64,000 bases of DNA from SKPT01 sp040905445. Lineage in GTDB: Bacteria; Planctomycetota; Phycisphaerae; Phycisphaerales; Phycisphaeraceae. The notes beneath the pieces were generated by a model that was not told where the DNA came from, did no database searches, and was given only the letters and a program-made list of their open reading frames with translations. Positions 19,439 through 27,258 of this stretch are shown here, piece after piece. Both the position numbers and the translations under genes were made by a program. Position 1 is the stretch's first letter. Each line of letters opens with the position of its first letter. The stretch lies in the NCBI GenBank assembly GCA_040905445.1, contig JBBDRN010000027.1:1-64000 (forward strand), given 5' to 3'.

Positions 19439-21085
19439 ATGACGTCGACTCACCCATCCGCCGAGCGCCAGGCCTCGCCTTCCCCGCCGACCCCGCCCAC
19501 CGCGGCCGCCCGCCCGTCCGCGTCGGCCCGGCTGCTCGGTTGGTGCGACCGCCATCGCCGCGCCCTCTTTGCCGGCGTGTTCCTCGTTTACCTCGCCGGC
19601 TTCAACGCCCAATGGCGCATCATCTCCGACAGCGCCCTCTCGCTGACCATCGCCCGCAACATCGCCGACGGCCGCGGCTTCACGCATCCGCTTGGCGAGC
19701 ACCTGCGCGTCAACCCCGGCTTCCCGTATCTCCTGGCCGGGCTCATGGAGATCACCGGCACCACGGACCCCGACGGATTGTGGCTCGCCGTCAGCCTCGT
19801 CACCGGCGTCGCCCTGAGCAGCCTCGCCTTGGCTTACTGGCTGTTTCACCTGCACCTGGACCGGCCGCAGGCCGTCCTGCTCACCGTCATGCTCGGGCTG
19901 AGCATGCCCTTCTACCGCTACAGCTTCGACCTCCGCGCGGACATGTTCTTCCTCTTTGGCGTCATGGTATTCCTCGTCGCCTGGGAGCGCTTCGCTCAGC
20001 GCCACGACGCCGATCGGCCGCATTGGCCTGCGGCGGCGCCCGACGCGCTGCTGCTCGGCGCCGGCGTGGTCATCATGGTGTTGCTCCGGACGCCCGCCAT
20101 CACCGTGCTCGCCGCCGCTGTCCTCGCCCTGGCGTGGCACGCGGTCCGTCGGCCGACGCGGCGGACGCTGGTGATCGGCGCGGCCGGGGTGGCGCTCTGC
20201 GCCGCCGCGCTGGCCGTGGCGCTTTACAGCAGCGGAGGCGGCGCCGACGCCGACACGCTGGCACGCTCCCCCGCCCCCACCGATTTCGAGCTGATCGCCA
20301 GGCGGCTGACCAACCTCGGCGCCATATTCAGCAATGTGCCGGAGAACGCGCACCGCATGTTCACCGATTCGGTCGCCGAGGCGACGATCGGCATCCGCCC
20401 CGGGCCCGTCCCGGCCGTGCCGATCACGCTCTTTGCGCTCGCCGCGGGTTTGGCGTTGGCGTGGCGGCGGCCGCTCTGGGGCCTGCTCGTGTTCGGTTTC
20501 GTGGCGCAGATGCTGCTGTTCCTGACCGCGCACCGCTATTTCCTCCCGCTGCTGCCGCTGCTGCTGCTGGGCTGGTGGCTGGCGGCGCTGTGGCTGGAGC
20601 GCCGCCTGCCGCGCCGGTGGGGCACCGGCGCGCTGGCGTTTCTCATCATCCTCTGGACGGTGCCCAACGGGATCCGGTCCGCCGACTTCATGCTCGAGCA
20701 GCGTGCGCGGCCGTTCATCGAGCATTTCCAGGACGGCCGCTACGTCAGTCTCGCGCAGTTCGTTCGGGCGCTCGATGAAGCGATCGAGCCCGGCGGTGTC
20801 GTGCTGACGGACAACCGGCACGTGCACACGATGATCTACTTCGGCGGCGATCTGCCGATCGTCACGCCCCGGGCTTACGAGGCCGGGCTGGTGCGCGGCC
20901 AGCCTGCCGTGGACGCCCCGCTCTACGCCATCGCGCCCATGGGCCGGACCCTGCGCCGCCTCTTGCGCGAGGAGGGCTGGACGCTCGGCGCACCGGTGGT
21001 GGAGATCGAGCGGCTTGACGAGGATCGCCCCTGGCGCGTGCTGCGCATCGAATCGCGCGCCGCCGATGGCCCGGCGGACCGGTGA
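19439..21085 (+). CDS. polytopic membrane protein, glycosyltransferase family 39-like
   Basis: A 548-residue membrane protein. After a Pro/Ser/Thr-rich N-terminus (1-40) come about ten to twelve hydrophobic segments. The first loop holds SDSALSLTIARNIADGRGFTHP followed by NPGFPYLLAGL, the same layout as the acidic motif and HPPL/PPG motif of GT39-type mannosyl and arabinosyl transferases. A soluble domain of about 110 residues follows the last helix (GGVVLTDNRHVHTMIYFGGD, then a tail). It probably moves a sugar from an undecaprenyl carrier to an envelope acceptor. It lies 27 bp after the kinase-like gene and 30 bp before a GT2 gene, so the four genes 18491-23146 look like an envelope glycan locus. 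No clear Shine-Dalgarno. Confidence 0.72.
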   Translation: MTSTHPSAERQASPSPPTPPTAAARPSASARLLGWCDRHRRALFAGVFLVYLAGFNAQWRIISDSALSLTIARNIADGRGFTHPLGEHLRVNPGFPYLLAGLMEITGTTDPDGLWLAVSLVTGVALSSLALAYWLFHLHLDRPQAVLLTVMLGLSMPFYRYSFDLRADMFFLFGVMVFLVAWERFAQRHDADRPHWPAAAPDALLLGAGVVIMVLLRTPAITVLAAAVLALAWHAVRRPTRRTLVIGAAGVALCAAALAVALYSSGGGADADTLARSPAPTDFELIARRLTNLGAIFSNVPENAHRMFTDSVAEATIGIRPGPVPAVPITLFALAAGLALAWRRPLWGLLVFGFVAQMLLFLTAHRYFLPLLPLLLLGWWLAALWLERRLPRRWGTGALAFLIILWTVPNGIRSADFMLEQRARPFIEHFQDGRYVSLAQFVRALDEAIEPGGVVLTDNRHVHTMIYFGGDLPIVTPRAYEAGLVRGQPAVDAPLYAIAPMGRTLRRLLREEGWTLGAPVVEIERLDEDRPWRVLRIESRAADGPADR

Positions 21086-21102
21086 CGCCGTCGTCGCGTC
21101 AC

Positions 21103-21108
21103 TATGAT
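21103..21108 (+). promoter_or_regulatory. -10 element of the GT2 gene (leaderless start)
   Basis: TATGAT, 7 bp before ATG 21116. No Shine-Dalgarno precedes either ATG 21104 or 21116; the spacing favours 21116 as a leaderless start. Confidence 0.45.
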
Positions 21109-21115
21109 TGCGCGG

Positions 21116-22015
21116 ATGAGCCATGCGTCGATTGCTGTGGTGATCCCGGTGTACAACCGGCGGGAGGTCGTCGTCGAGGCGCTCGAGAGCGTGCGGCAGC
21201 AGACGCACCCGCCGCAGCGCGTCGTCGTCGTGGATGACGGTTCGTCGGACGGCTCGACCGAGCGGGTGCGGCAGTGGGCGGCGGAGGTCGATCCGGGTGT
21301 GCCGCTGGAGGTGATCGAGCAGGCCAACCAGGGTGTGTCGGCCGCGCGCAACCGGGGGGTCGAGGCGACGCGCGATTGCGGGCTGCTGGCGTTCCTCGAC
21401 TCGGACGACCTGTGGCCGACCGACTACCTGGCGCGCATGGCGGCGGCGATGGACGACGAGCAGGTGGTCGCCGCCTCGACGGATCGCCTGAACACCAGGC
21501 ACGGCGCCCGGCCCCGGCTCGTCTCAGCCGCCGACATGGAGCCGAACGCCACGCGCCGGCTGCTGGAGGTCGGCCCCGTCGGCACGCCCAACACCATCTA
21601 CCGCACGCCGCTGTTCGAGGCGGTCGGCGGCTTCGAGGTCGATCAATACTGCGGCGAGGACTTTCAACTGCAACTGCGCATGAGCCTGCGCGGACGATGG
21701 CGCTACGTGCCGGGCCTGCCCGTCGAGTGCCGCGAGCTGCGCAGCGGCGGTGAGCAGGAGGCGCCGCTCAGCAAGCGCTACCCCGATCGCCGCTACCGCA
21801 TGGCGATGATCATGGACCGGTTCCTCCGCGAGGAAGGGGGGGCGTCGGCTCTGCCGCAGCGATTCTGGCGCCGCCGGCTGGCACGGGCCTGGCACGCCGC
21901 TGGCCGACAGTTGCGCCAGGCCGATGATCTGCGTGCCGCGGCCTGCTTCGACCGGGCGATCGAGTTGCGGCCCTTCCACTGGCGGGCGCGCTGGCGACGG
22001 TGGTCCGGCCGCTGA
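21116..22015 (+). CDS. glycosyltransferase family 2
   Basis: A 299-residue GT-A fold enzyme. IAVVIPVYNRREVVVEALES opens the fold, VVVDDGSSDGSTERV (about 35-50) binds the nucleotide sugar, NQGVSAARNRGVEA follows, and LLAFLDSDDLWPTDYL holds the metal-binding DxD. The C-terminal helices (about 240-299) are Arg/Trp-rich, suitable for membrane association. It adds a sugar from an NDP-sugar donor to a glycan or lipid; acceptor unknown. I start at 21116 because TATGAT at 21103-21108 would make that ATG the 5' end of the transcript; ATG 21104 (four codons longer) overlaps the -10 box. It ends 12 bp from the convergent GT4 gene. Confidence 0.9.
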   Translation: MSHASIAVVIPVYNRREVVVEALESVRQQTHPPQRVVVVDDGSSDGSTERVRQWAAEVDPGVPLEVIEQANQGVSAARNRGVEATRDCGLLAFLDSDDLWPTDYLARMAAAMDDEQVVAASTDRLNTRHGARPRLVSAADMEPNATRRLLEVGPVGTPNTIYRTPLFEAVGGFEVDQYCGEDFQLQLRMSLRGRWRYVPGLPVECRELRSGGEQEAPLSKRYPDRRYRMAMIMDRFLREEGGASALPQRFWRRRLARAWHAAGRQLRQADDLRAAACFDRAIELRPFHWRARWRRWSGR

Positions 22016-22027
22016 GCCCGCGCCGGG

Positions 22028-23146
22028 TCAGTCGGACGCCCGCTCGGCCCAGGCACGCTCGACGACCGCGACGAACTCGCGCTGAAACCGCTCGCGCGAG
22101 AACTGCTGCGCGTGCTCGACGATCACCTCGCGGTCGAACTGCCGTTCGCTGGCCTCGAACGCCGCGACCGCGTCGTTGAGGCTCGCCTCATCCTGGCGAT
22201 CAAAGAGCAAGCCCGTGCGCCCGGGGACGACGGTCTCCCGCGCGCCGCCGCGCCCAAAGGCGATGACGGGTGCCCCGGCCGCCTGCGCCTCGACCGGCGC
22301 GATGCCGAAGTCCTCCTCCGCGGCGAAGACGAACGCCCGGCAGCGGGCCATGTGCTCGGCGACGACGTGGGCGGGCTGCTCGCCGAGCAGCGTCACGTTG
22401 TCCCCCGTCCCGGCCGTCTCGCGCAGCGCCGCCAAGCCCGGCCCGTCGCCGATCACCACGAGCCGGCGGCCGGACTTCGCAAACGCCCGAACAATCAGGT
22501 CGACGCGCTTGTAGGACACCAGCCGCGCGACCGTCAGGTAGGAATCGTCGCGCTGCTTCTCGGCCTTGAACCGCTCGACGTCCACGGGTGGGTAGACGAC
22601 CTGCGCCGATCGGCGGTAGGTCTTCTCGATCCGGCGGGCGACGTAGTGGGAGTTGGCGACGTAGACGTCGACGCGGTTCGCCGCCGCGGCGTCCCAGGTG
22701 CGCAGGTAATGCAGCGCGAGCTTCGCCAGCCAGCCACGCCGGCTGCCGGCGAGCCCGGCGGCATCGAGGTAGTCGAGGTAGAGATCCCACGCGTAGCGCA
22801 TCGGCGTGTGCACATAGCTGACGTGGACCTGGTCGGCCCGCGTCAGCACGCCCTTGGCCACTGCGTGGCTCGACGAGACGACCACCTCGTGGGCGCGCAG
22901 GTCGAGCTGCTCGATCGCCAGCGGCATCAGCGGCAGGTAGCGGCGGTGCTGCCGCAGCGCGCCGGGCATGTGCTGCAGGAAGCTGGTGTGGATCGTGTGA
23001 TGCTCCAGCGGCGTGCCGCGGATCGCCGCCGGGTCGTAGAGCAGCGTGTGCAGCGGCGCGGCCGGATACATCTGCGCCGCCGCCGCCACAACGCGCTCCG
23101 AGCCGGCGTAGCCGACGATCCAGTCATGCACGAACCCCACGTCCAT
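22028..23146 (-). CDS. glycosyltransferase family 4
   Basis: A 372-residue GT-B fold enzyme. The N-terminal acceptor domain starts MDVGFVHDWIVGYAGSERVV, a typical GT4 opening, with VSYVHTPMRYAWDLY near residue 110. The C-terminal domain contains YKRVDLIVRAFAKSGRRLVVIGDGP and the EX7E motif in AAEEDFGIAPVEAQAAGAPV, which binds the nucleotide sugar. It retains the anomeric configuration, as known for GT4. The ATG at 23146 begins the fold; the long frame upstream is only the complement of hisF. No Shine-Dalgarno or -10 was obvious. With the adjacent GT2 and GT39-like genes it probably builds an envelope polysaccharide or glycolipid. Confidence 0.92.
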   Translation of the reverse strand: MDVGFVHDWIVGYAGSERVVAAAAQMYPAAPLHTLLYDPAAIRGTPLEHHTIHTSFLQHMPGALRQHRRYLPLMPLAIEQLDLRAHEVVVSSSHAVAKGVLTRADQVHVSYVHTPMRYAWDLYLDYLDAAGLAGSRRGWLAKLALHYLRTWDAAAANRVDVYVANSHYVARRIEKTYRRSAQVVYPPVDVERFKAEKQRDDSYLTVARLVSYKRVDLIVRAFAKSGRRLVVIGDGPGLAALRETAGTGDNVTLLGEQPAHVVAEHMARCRAFVFAAEEDFGIAPVEAQAAGAPVIAFGRGGARETVVPGRTGLLFDRQDEASLNDAVAAFEASERQFDREVIVEHAQQFSRERFQREFVAVVERAWAERASD

Positions 23147-23164
23147 AAGGGGCAGTGTCCAGCG

Positions 23165-23186
23165 GAAGCCCACGGATTGCAATCCG
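23165..23186. repeat. partial copy of the GGATTGCAATCC palindrome
   Basis: GAAGCCCACGGATTGCAATCCG, the left arm and centre of the perfect palindrome at 29037-29068; the right arm diverges after CAATCCG. It lies between the divergent GT4 and hisF genes. Confidence 0.75.
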
Positions 23187-23233
23187 AGCGCTTCGGGCGC
23201 GGTGCGGTGGCGCCCGGCCTCTGAACGCCCTGC

Positions 23234-23239
23234 TAAACT
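23234..23239 (+). promoter_or_regulatory. extended -10 of hisF (leaderless start)
   Basis: TGCTAAACT at 23231-23239 is an extended -10 (TG, one base, TAAACT). It ends 6 bp before the GTG start, so transcription should begin at or near the start codon. Confidence 0.45.
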
Positions 23240-23245
23240 CCGCCC

Positions 23246-24076
23246 GTGCTGACGCATCGCATCATTCCGTGTCTCGACGTCCACGCCGGCCGGGTGGTCA
23301 AGGGGGTCAATTTCGTGAACCTGCGCGACGCGGGCGACCCGGTGGAGATCGCCCGCGCCTACGACCTCGCCGGGGCCGACGAGCTGGTCTTCCTGGACAT
23401 CACCGCCAGCCACGAGAAGCGGGGGATCATGCACGACGTGGTGCGCCGCGTCGCCGAGCAGTGCTTCATGCCCTTCACCGTGGGCGGCGGCATCCGCACG
23501 ATTGATGACGTGACCGAGCTGATTCAGGCGGGCGCGGAGAAGGTGTCGATCAACACCGCGGCCGTGGTCGACCCGGGCATCGTGCGCCAGACGGCCCGCC
23601 GCTTCGGCCGCTGCGCGACGGTGGTCAACATCGACCCCAAGCGCGTGCCAGCGGCGGCGTTCGCCGAGCGGACGGGGCGCGAGCCGGCGGGGCCGGTCAC
23701 CGAGCATGAGGGCCAGGTATGCGTTTTCGAGGTCCACACCCACGGCGGGCGCACGCCGACGGGCCTCGAGGCGGTCCCATGGGCCCGGCAGGTCGTCGAA
23801 ATGGGGGCCGGCGAGATCATGCTCACGTCGATGGACGCCGACGGCACGCAGGCCGGCTACGACATCGAGCTGACACGCGTGGTGGCGGACGCGGTCGACG
23901 TGCCGATCGTCGCGTCGGGCGGCTGCGGGAGCCCGGCGCACATCCGCGACGTCTTCGCACAGACCGACGCCGACGCCGCCCTCGCGGCGAGCATCTTCCA
24001 CTACGGGACGTACACGATCGGCGAGACGAAGCGCTACCTCGCCAACGCGGGCGTGAGCGTGCGGCTGGATCGTTGA
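23246..24076 (+). CDS. hisF: imidazole glycerol phosphate synthase, cyclase subunit
   Basis: A 276-residue (beta/alpha)8 barrel that closes the imidazole ring in histidine synthesis, working with HisH. IIPCLDVHAGRVVKGVNF places the catalytic Asp at 11, and Asp130 in VVNIDPKR is the second catalytic acid. VGGGIRTIDD and THGGRTPTGLEAV are the phosphate-binding and active-site loops, and TSMDADGTQAGYD is typical. It is about 20 residues longer than most HisF; the extra segment follows IDPKR (RVPAAAFAERTGREPAGPV). The start is GTG 23246, directly at the conserved N-terminus, without a Shine-Dalgarno. No other his genes are near, so the pathway is dispersed in this genome. Confidence 0.96.
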   Translation: MLTHRIIPCLDVHAGRVVKGVNFVNLRDAGDPVEIARAYDLAGADELVFLDITASHEKRGIMHDVVRRVAEQCFMPFTVGGGIRTIDDVTELIQAGAEKVSINTAAVVDPGIVRQTARRFGRCATVVNIDPKRVPAAAFAERTGREPAGPVTEHEGQVCVFEVHTHGGRTPTGLEAVPWARQVVEMGAGEIMLTSMDADGTQAGYDIELTRVVADAVDVPIVASGGCGSPAHIRDVFAQTDADAALAASIFHYGTYTIGETKRYLANAGVSVRLDR

Positions 24077-24077
24077 G

Positions 24078-24112
24078 CCCCCCTCCCCTTTGGGAGGGGG
24101 CAGGGGAGGGGG
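24078..24112. repeat. C/G-tract hairpin repeat after hisF
   Basis: CCCCTCCC (24080-24087), loop CTTT, GGGAGGGG (24092-24099), then a further G-rich copy. There is no T-tract. Elements of this type often recur between genes in GC-rich genomes; it may act as a transcription attenuator after hisF. Confidence 0.5.
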
Positions 24113-24197
24113 GTGGCGGAGGCCGGTGAAATCCACCCCCGCTTGACAGCCCCACGCCCGGCAGGCGAGCATGGGCGGGTGTCGTCGGCGGAAAATC

Positions 24198-24206
24198 TGG
24201 TATCAT
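24198..24206 (+). promoter_or_regulatory. candidate extended -10 promoter of the PilT-like gene
   Basis: TGG followed by TATCAT (24201-24206). No good -35 is visible. The leader to the TTG start at 24311 would be about 100 nt. Confidence 0.35.
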
Positions 24207-24310
24207 GTACCGGATCGGCGGCCCGCGGGCCGCACCCGCCACGACCCGCCACGACCCCCCACGCCCCGTCCGGGGCACGCAAAACCCGATGCACCCAGGA
24301 GGCAGTACCC

Positions 24311-25447
24311 TTGAGCGAAACGACCGTGTCCGACGTGCCGGTCATCGAGACCACCGATGCGCATAACACGCTGACGCAGACGCCGCTGAAGAAGTTCTTC
24401 GAGGCCGCCGTCCGCTTCGAGGCGTCCGACCTGATTATGCGAGGCGGGTTGATCCCGACCCTGCGCCTGCGCGGCAAGCTCAAGAGTCTCGACCACGAGG
24501 CGCTCGACGCCGAGCAGTTCGAGAAGTGGGTCGAATCGTCGCTCACGCCCGCCCAGTGGCAGTACTACGCGCTGCACGGGTCGCTGGACCTCGGCATCGA
24601 CCTGGACTCGGAAAACCGCTTCCGCGTCAACATCTTCCGCACGCGCGGGCGCAGCTCCATTGCCGCCCGGCGCGTCAGCGCCGAGATCCTCGACTTCGAG
24701 GACCTCTACCTGCCGCCCATCTGCCGCAAGATCGCCGAGCTTCACCAGGGCATGGTCCTGCTCTGCGGCGTGACGGGCAGCGGCAAGAGCACGACCATCG
24801 CGTCGATGATCCAGCACATCAACCGCAACCGCGCCTGCCACATCGTCACGATCGAGGACCCGATCGAGTATCTGCTCAAGGACGACAAGGCGCTGATCAA
24901 CCAGCGCGAGATCGGCATCGACGTGCCCGACTTCAACACCGCCCTCAAGGCCCTGGTGCGTGAGAACCCGGACGTCGTGCTCATCGGCGAGATGCGCGAC
25001 AAGGAGACGTTCGAGGCGGCGCTGCAGGCGGCGGAGACGGGGCACCTCGTGTTCTGCACCATCCACGCATCGAGCGCCGCGCAAGCGTTCGGCCGCATCT
25101 ACGACCTCTTCCCCGAGGCCGAGCGCCAGGCCATCCGCAACCTGCTGGCGTGGCAGATGCAGGCATTCATCTACCAGAAGCTGCTGCCGACGATCAAAGA
25201 TGAGCCGCAGCGCGTGCCGGGCGTGGAGATCCTGATCCAGACGCCGCCGACGCGCAAGTACATCATGGAAGGCCGGGAGAACGAGCTTTCCGAGGTGATC
25301 AAGAGCGGGCGCGAGGTGGGCATGCAGACCTTCGTCGACAGCCTGGTGCAACTGGTGCAGGACCAGCTCATCCATCCGCGCACGGCCCAGGAGGCCGCCC
25401 CGTCGGCCGAGGAAGTCAAGATGCGCCTGCGCGGCATCACGGCCTAG
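24311..25447 (+). CDS. PilT-type ATPase of the type II/IV secretion superfamily
   Basis: A 378-residue hexameric-ATPase-type protein. The N-terminal domain (about 25-110) has ASDLIMRGGLIPTLRLRGKL, the PAS-like fold of PilT. Walker A is GVTGSGKSTT at 153-162, HIVTIEDPIEY is the Asp box, LIGEMRD near 224 is Walker B, and TGHLVFCTIHASSAAQAFGRI is the His box, so ATP hydrolysis should be intact. PilT proteins power pilus retraction at the inner membrane. The start is TTG 24311: GGAGG at 24298-24302 is 8 bp upstream, and the frame further up is repeat-derived. It is the first of three genes (with the pseudo-motor at 25528 and the CvpA-like protein at 27259). No pilin or platform gene is adjacent, so the filament it serves is unknown. 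Confidence 0.9.
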   Translation: MSETTVSDVPVIETTDAHNTLTQTPLKKFFEAAVRFEASDLIMRGGLIPTLRLRGKLKSLDHEALDAEQFEKWVESSLTPAQWQYYALHGSLDLGIDLDSENRFRVNIFRTRGRSSIAARRVSAEILDFEDLYLPPICRKIAELHQGMVLLCGVTGSGKSTTIASMIQHINRNRACHIVTIEDPIEYLLKDDKALINQREIGIDVPDFNTALKALVRENPDVVLIGEMRDKETFEAALQAAETGHLVFCTIHASSAAQAFGRIYDLFPEAERQAIRNLLAWQMQAFIYQKLLPTIKDEPQRVPGVEILIQTPPTRKYIMEGRENELSEVIKSGREVGMQTFVDSLVQLVQDQLIHPRTAQEAAPSAEEVKMRLRGITA

Positions 25448-25527
25448 GAAACGGGCGGGAGATCGCTTCCGCTGCGTTCCCGCTTCCGACTCTTGTTTGA
25501 TTCGTCAACCCCACCGCGACATCGACC

Positions 25528-27228
25528 ATGACCCACACCCTCGCCCAGGCCGACCCCGCCGCCTACATGAGCTTCATCAATCCGATCGCCTTCCTGGCCG
25601 TGATGGTCGGGTGGGGTTGGCTGGCGTCGCGCATCGACAAGGACGCGGACTACTTCCACCTGCCCCGGCGGTGGATCAACGTCGTCGTGATCGCCGTCGG
25701 CATCATCGCCGCGACGCTGATGCTGACCGTGCCGCTGTTCATCATCGGCCTCGTCTCCGGCGCGGCGGTGGTGATCGCCGGCTTCTTCGCGTACGTCCTC
25801 TACCGCAACCCCCGCGTCTCGCCCGACTCCCGCTGGACGTGGTCGGTGCAGTCGGTGCTCAACGTCGCCCGCGAGTACGAGCAGGCCCGCGCCCAGCGCA
25901 AGTCCAGCGTCCACCTCATCGACGCCAAGACCGAGAACGTCATGCCCGTGCCCAAGGGCGACGGACCCGAGGCCCAGGCCCACCAGACGCTCGAGGACGT
26001 CATGTCCTTCGCCCTGCAGCGCGGCGCCGAGCGCATCGACATCAGCGCCGAAAAGGATCGCACGCAGATCGTCGTCTACGTCGACGGCCTGAAGTACCCC
26101 CAGCCCGAGCTCGACGCGACCTCCGGCGTCCGCCTCATCGACTACCTCAAGATGAAGGTCGGCCTGGACCTCGGCGACCGGCGCAAGCGGCAGAGCGCCT
26201 CGCTCTACGTCCGCGCCGGCGACATGGGGCGCTTCGAGTTGGAGCTCAGCACCGCCGGGACGACCCGTGGCCAGAGCCTCGCCTTCAAGATCGACCCGCG
26301 CAAGCAGGTGCAGTTCAAGCTCAAGGACCTGGGCCTGCTCGAGAGCCAGCGACAGCGGCTGGAGCAGACGATCAACGAGCCCGGCCGCGTCATCCTCGTC
26401 ACCGCGCCGGCTCACCAGGGCGTCAGCACGACGCTCTACACGTTCGTCCAGCAGCATGACCCGTACACCTCCGGCGTCACCTGCTTCGAGGAATCCAAGG
26501 GCTACGAGATCGAGGGCGTCAACCAGCACCCGCTTGGCGAGAACGTCGCGCCCGCCCAGTTCCGCGAGCAGCTTGGACAGGTGCTCCGCGCCGACCCGGA
26601 CGTGCTCATGCTGCCGCGCATCCCCGATTCGGCGATCGCCAAGCAGATGGCCCGCGCCGCGGAACAGGTGCGCATCTACGCGGGCCTGCCGGACGAGGAC
26701 ACGTTCAGCGCGCTGCGGCGCTGGGTCAAGCTCGTCGGTGACAAGTCCGACGCGGTCGACGCCTTGGCGGGGATCGTCGCCCAGCGGCTGGTCCGCCGCC
26801 TCTGCCGCACCTGTCGCACGCCCTATAAGCCCGATCCCGCGGCGCTCAAGAAGCTCAACCTCGCCCCCGACCGGGTGGGCCAGCTTTACATGGCGTCCGG
26901 GCAGGTGATGGTCAAGGACGAGCCCAAGACCTGCCCCGACTGCTTCGGCATGGGCTACCGTGGGCGCATCGGCGTCTTCGAGCTGATGATCCTCGACGAC
27001 CCGGCCCGCGCGCTGATCAGCGGCGGGCAGCTCGAGCAGGCCCGCAGCCACCTGCGCAAGCAGAAGATGTTCATGCTCCAGGAAGCCGCCCTGACCAAGG
27101 TCGTCGAGGGCGTGACCGACATCAAGGAAATCAACCGGGGCCTCGGCGGCGCTAGCCCCGGCGAGACGGCCCCCAAGCGCCCCAGCCCCATGCCCGCCCC
27201 CGCCGCCGCCCCCCCCGCCAAGGACTGA
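25528..27228 (+). CDS. membrane-anchored PilB/GspE-like protein with degenerate ATPase motifs
   Basis: A 566-residue protein. Residues about 14-33 and 46-92 hold three hydrophobic segments, unusual for this normally cytoplasmic family. From about residue 145 it follows the GspE/PilB order: a beta/alpha N2-like domain, then the ATPase core. The core is inactivated: Walker A reads TAPAHQGVSTT (292-302), where the lysine is Val and the first Gly is Ala; the Walker B equivalent is LPRIPD in place of VGEIRD; and the His box is not recognisable. The tetracysteine zinc site is kept (CRTCRTPYKP and CPDCFGMGYRGRIGVFELM). It is likely a structural or regulatory partner of an active ATPase such as the PilT-like protein just upstream (80 bp). 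The C-terminus is Pro/Ala-rich. No Shine-Dalgarno is seen before ATG 25528. Confidence 0.85.
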   Translation: MTHTLAQADPAAYMSFINPIAFLAVMVGWGWLASRIDKDADYFHLPRRWINVVVIAVGIIAATLMLTVPLFIIGLVSGAAVVIAGFFAYVLYRNPRVSPDSRWTWSVQSVLNVAREYEQARAQRKSSVHLIDAKTENVMPVPKGDGPEAQAHQTLEDVMSFALQRGAERIDISAEKDRTQIVVYVDGLKYPQPELDATSGVRLIDYLKMKVGLDLGDRRKRQSASLYVRAGDMGRFELELSTAGTTRGQSLAFKIDPRKQVQFKLKDLGLLESQRQRLEQTINEPGRVILVTAPAHQGVSTTLYTFVQQHDPYTSGVTCFEESKGYEIEGVNQHPLGENVAPAQFREQLGQVLRADPDVLMLPRIPDSAIAKQMARAAEQVRIYAGLPDEDTFSALRRWVKLVGDKSDAVDALAGIVAQRLVRRLCRTCRTPYKPDPAALKKLNLAPDRVGQLYMASGQVMVKDEPKTCPDCFGMGYRGRIGVFELMILDDPARALISGGQLEQARSHLRKQKMFMLQEAALTKVVEGVTDIKEINRGLGGASPGETAPKRPSPMPAPAAAPPAKD

Positions 27229-27258
27229 GTCCACCTCGCCCCCGAGGGAGTACCCACC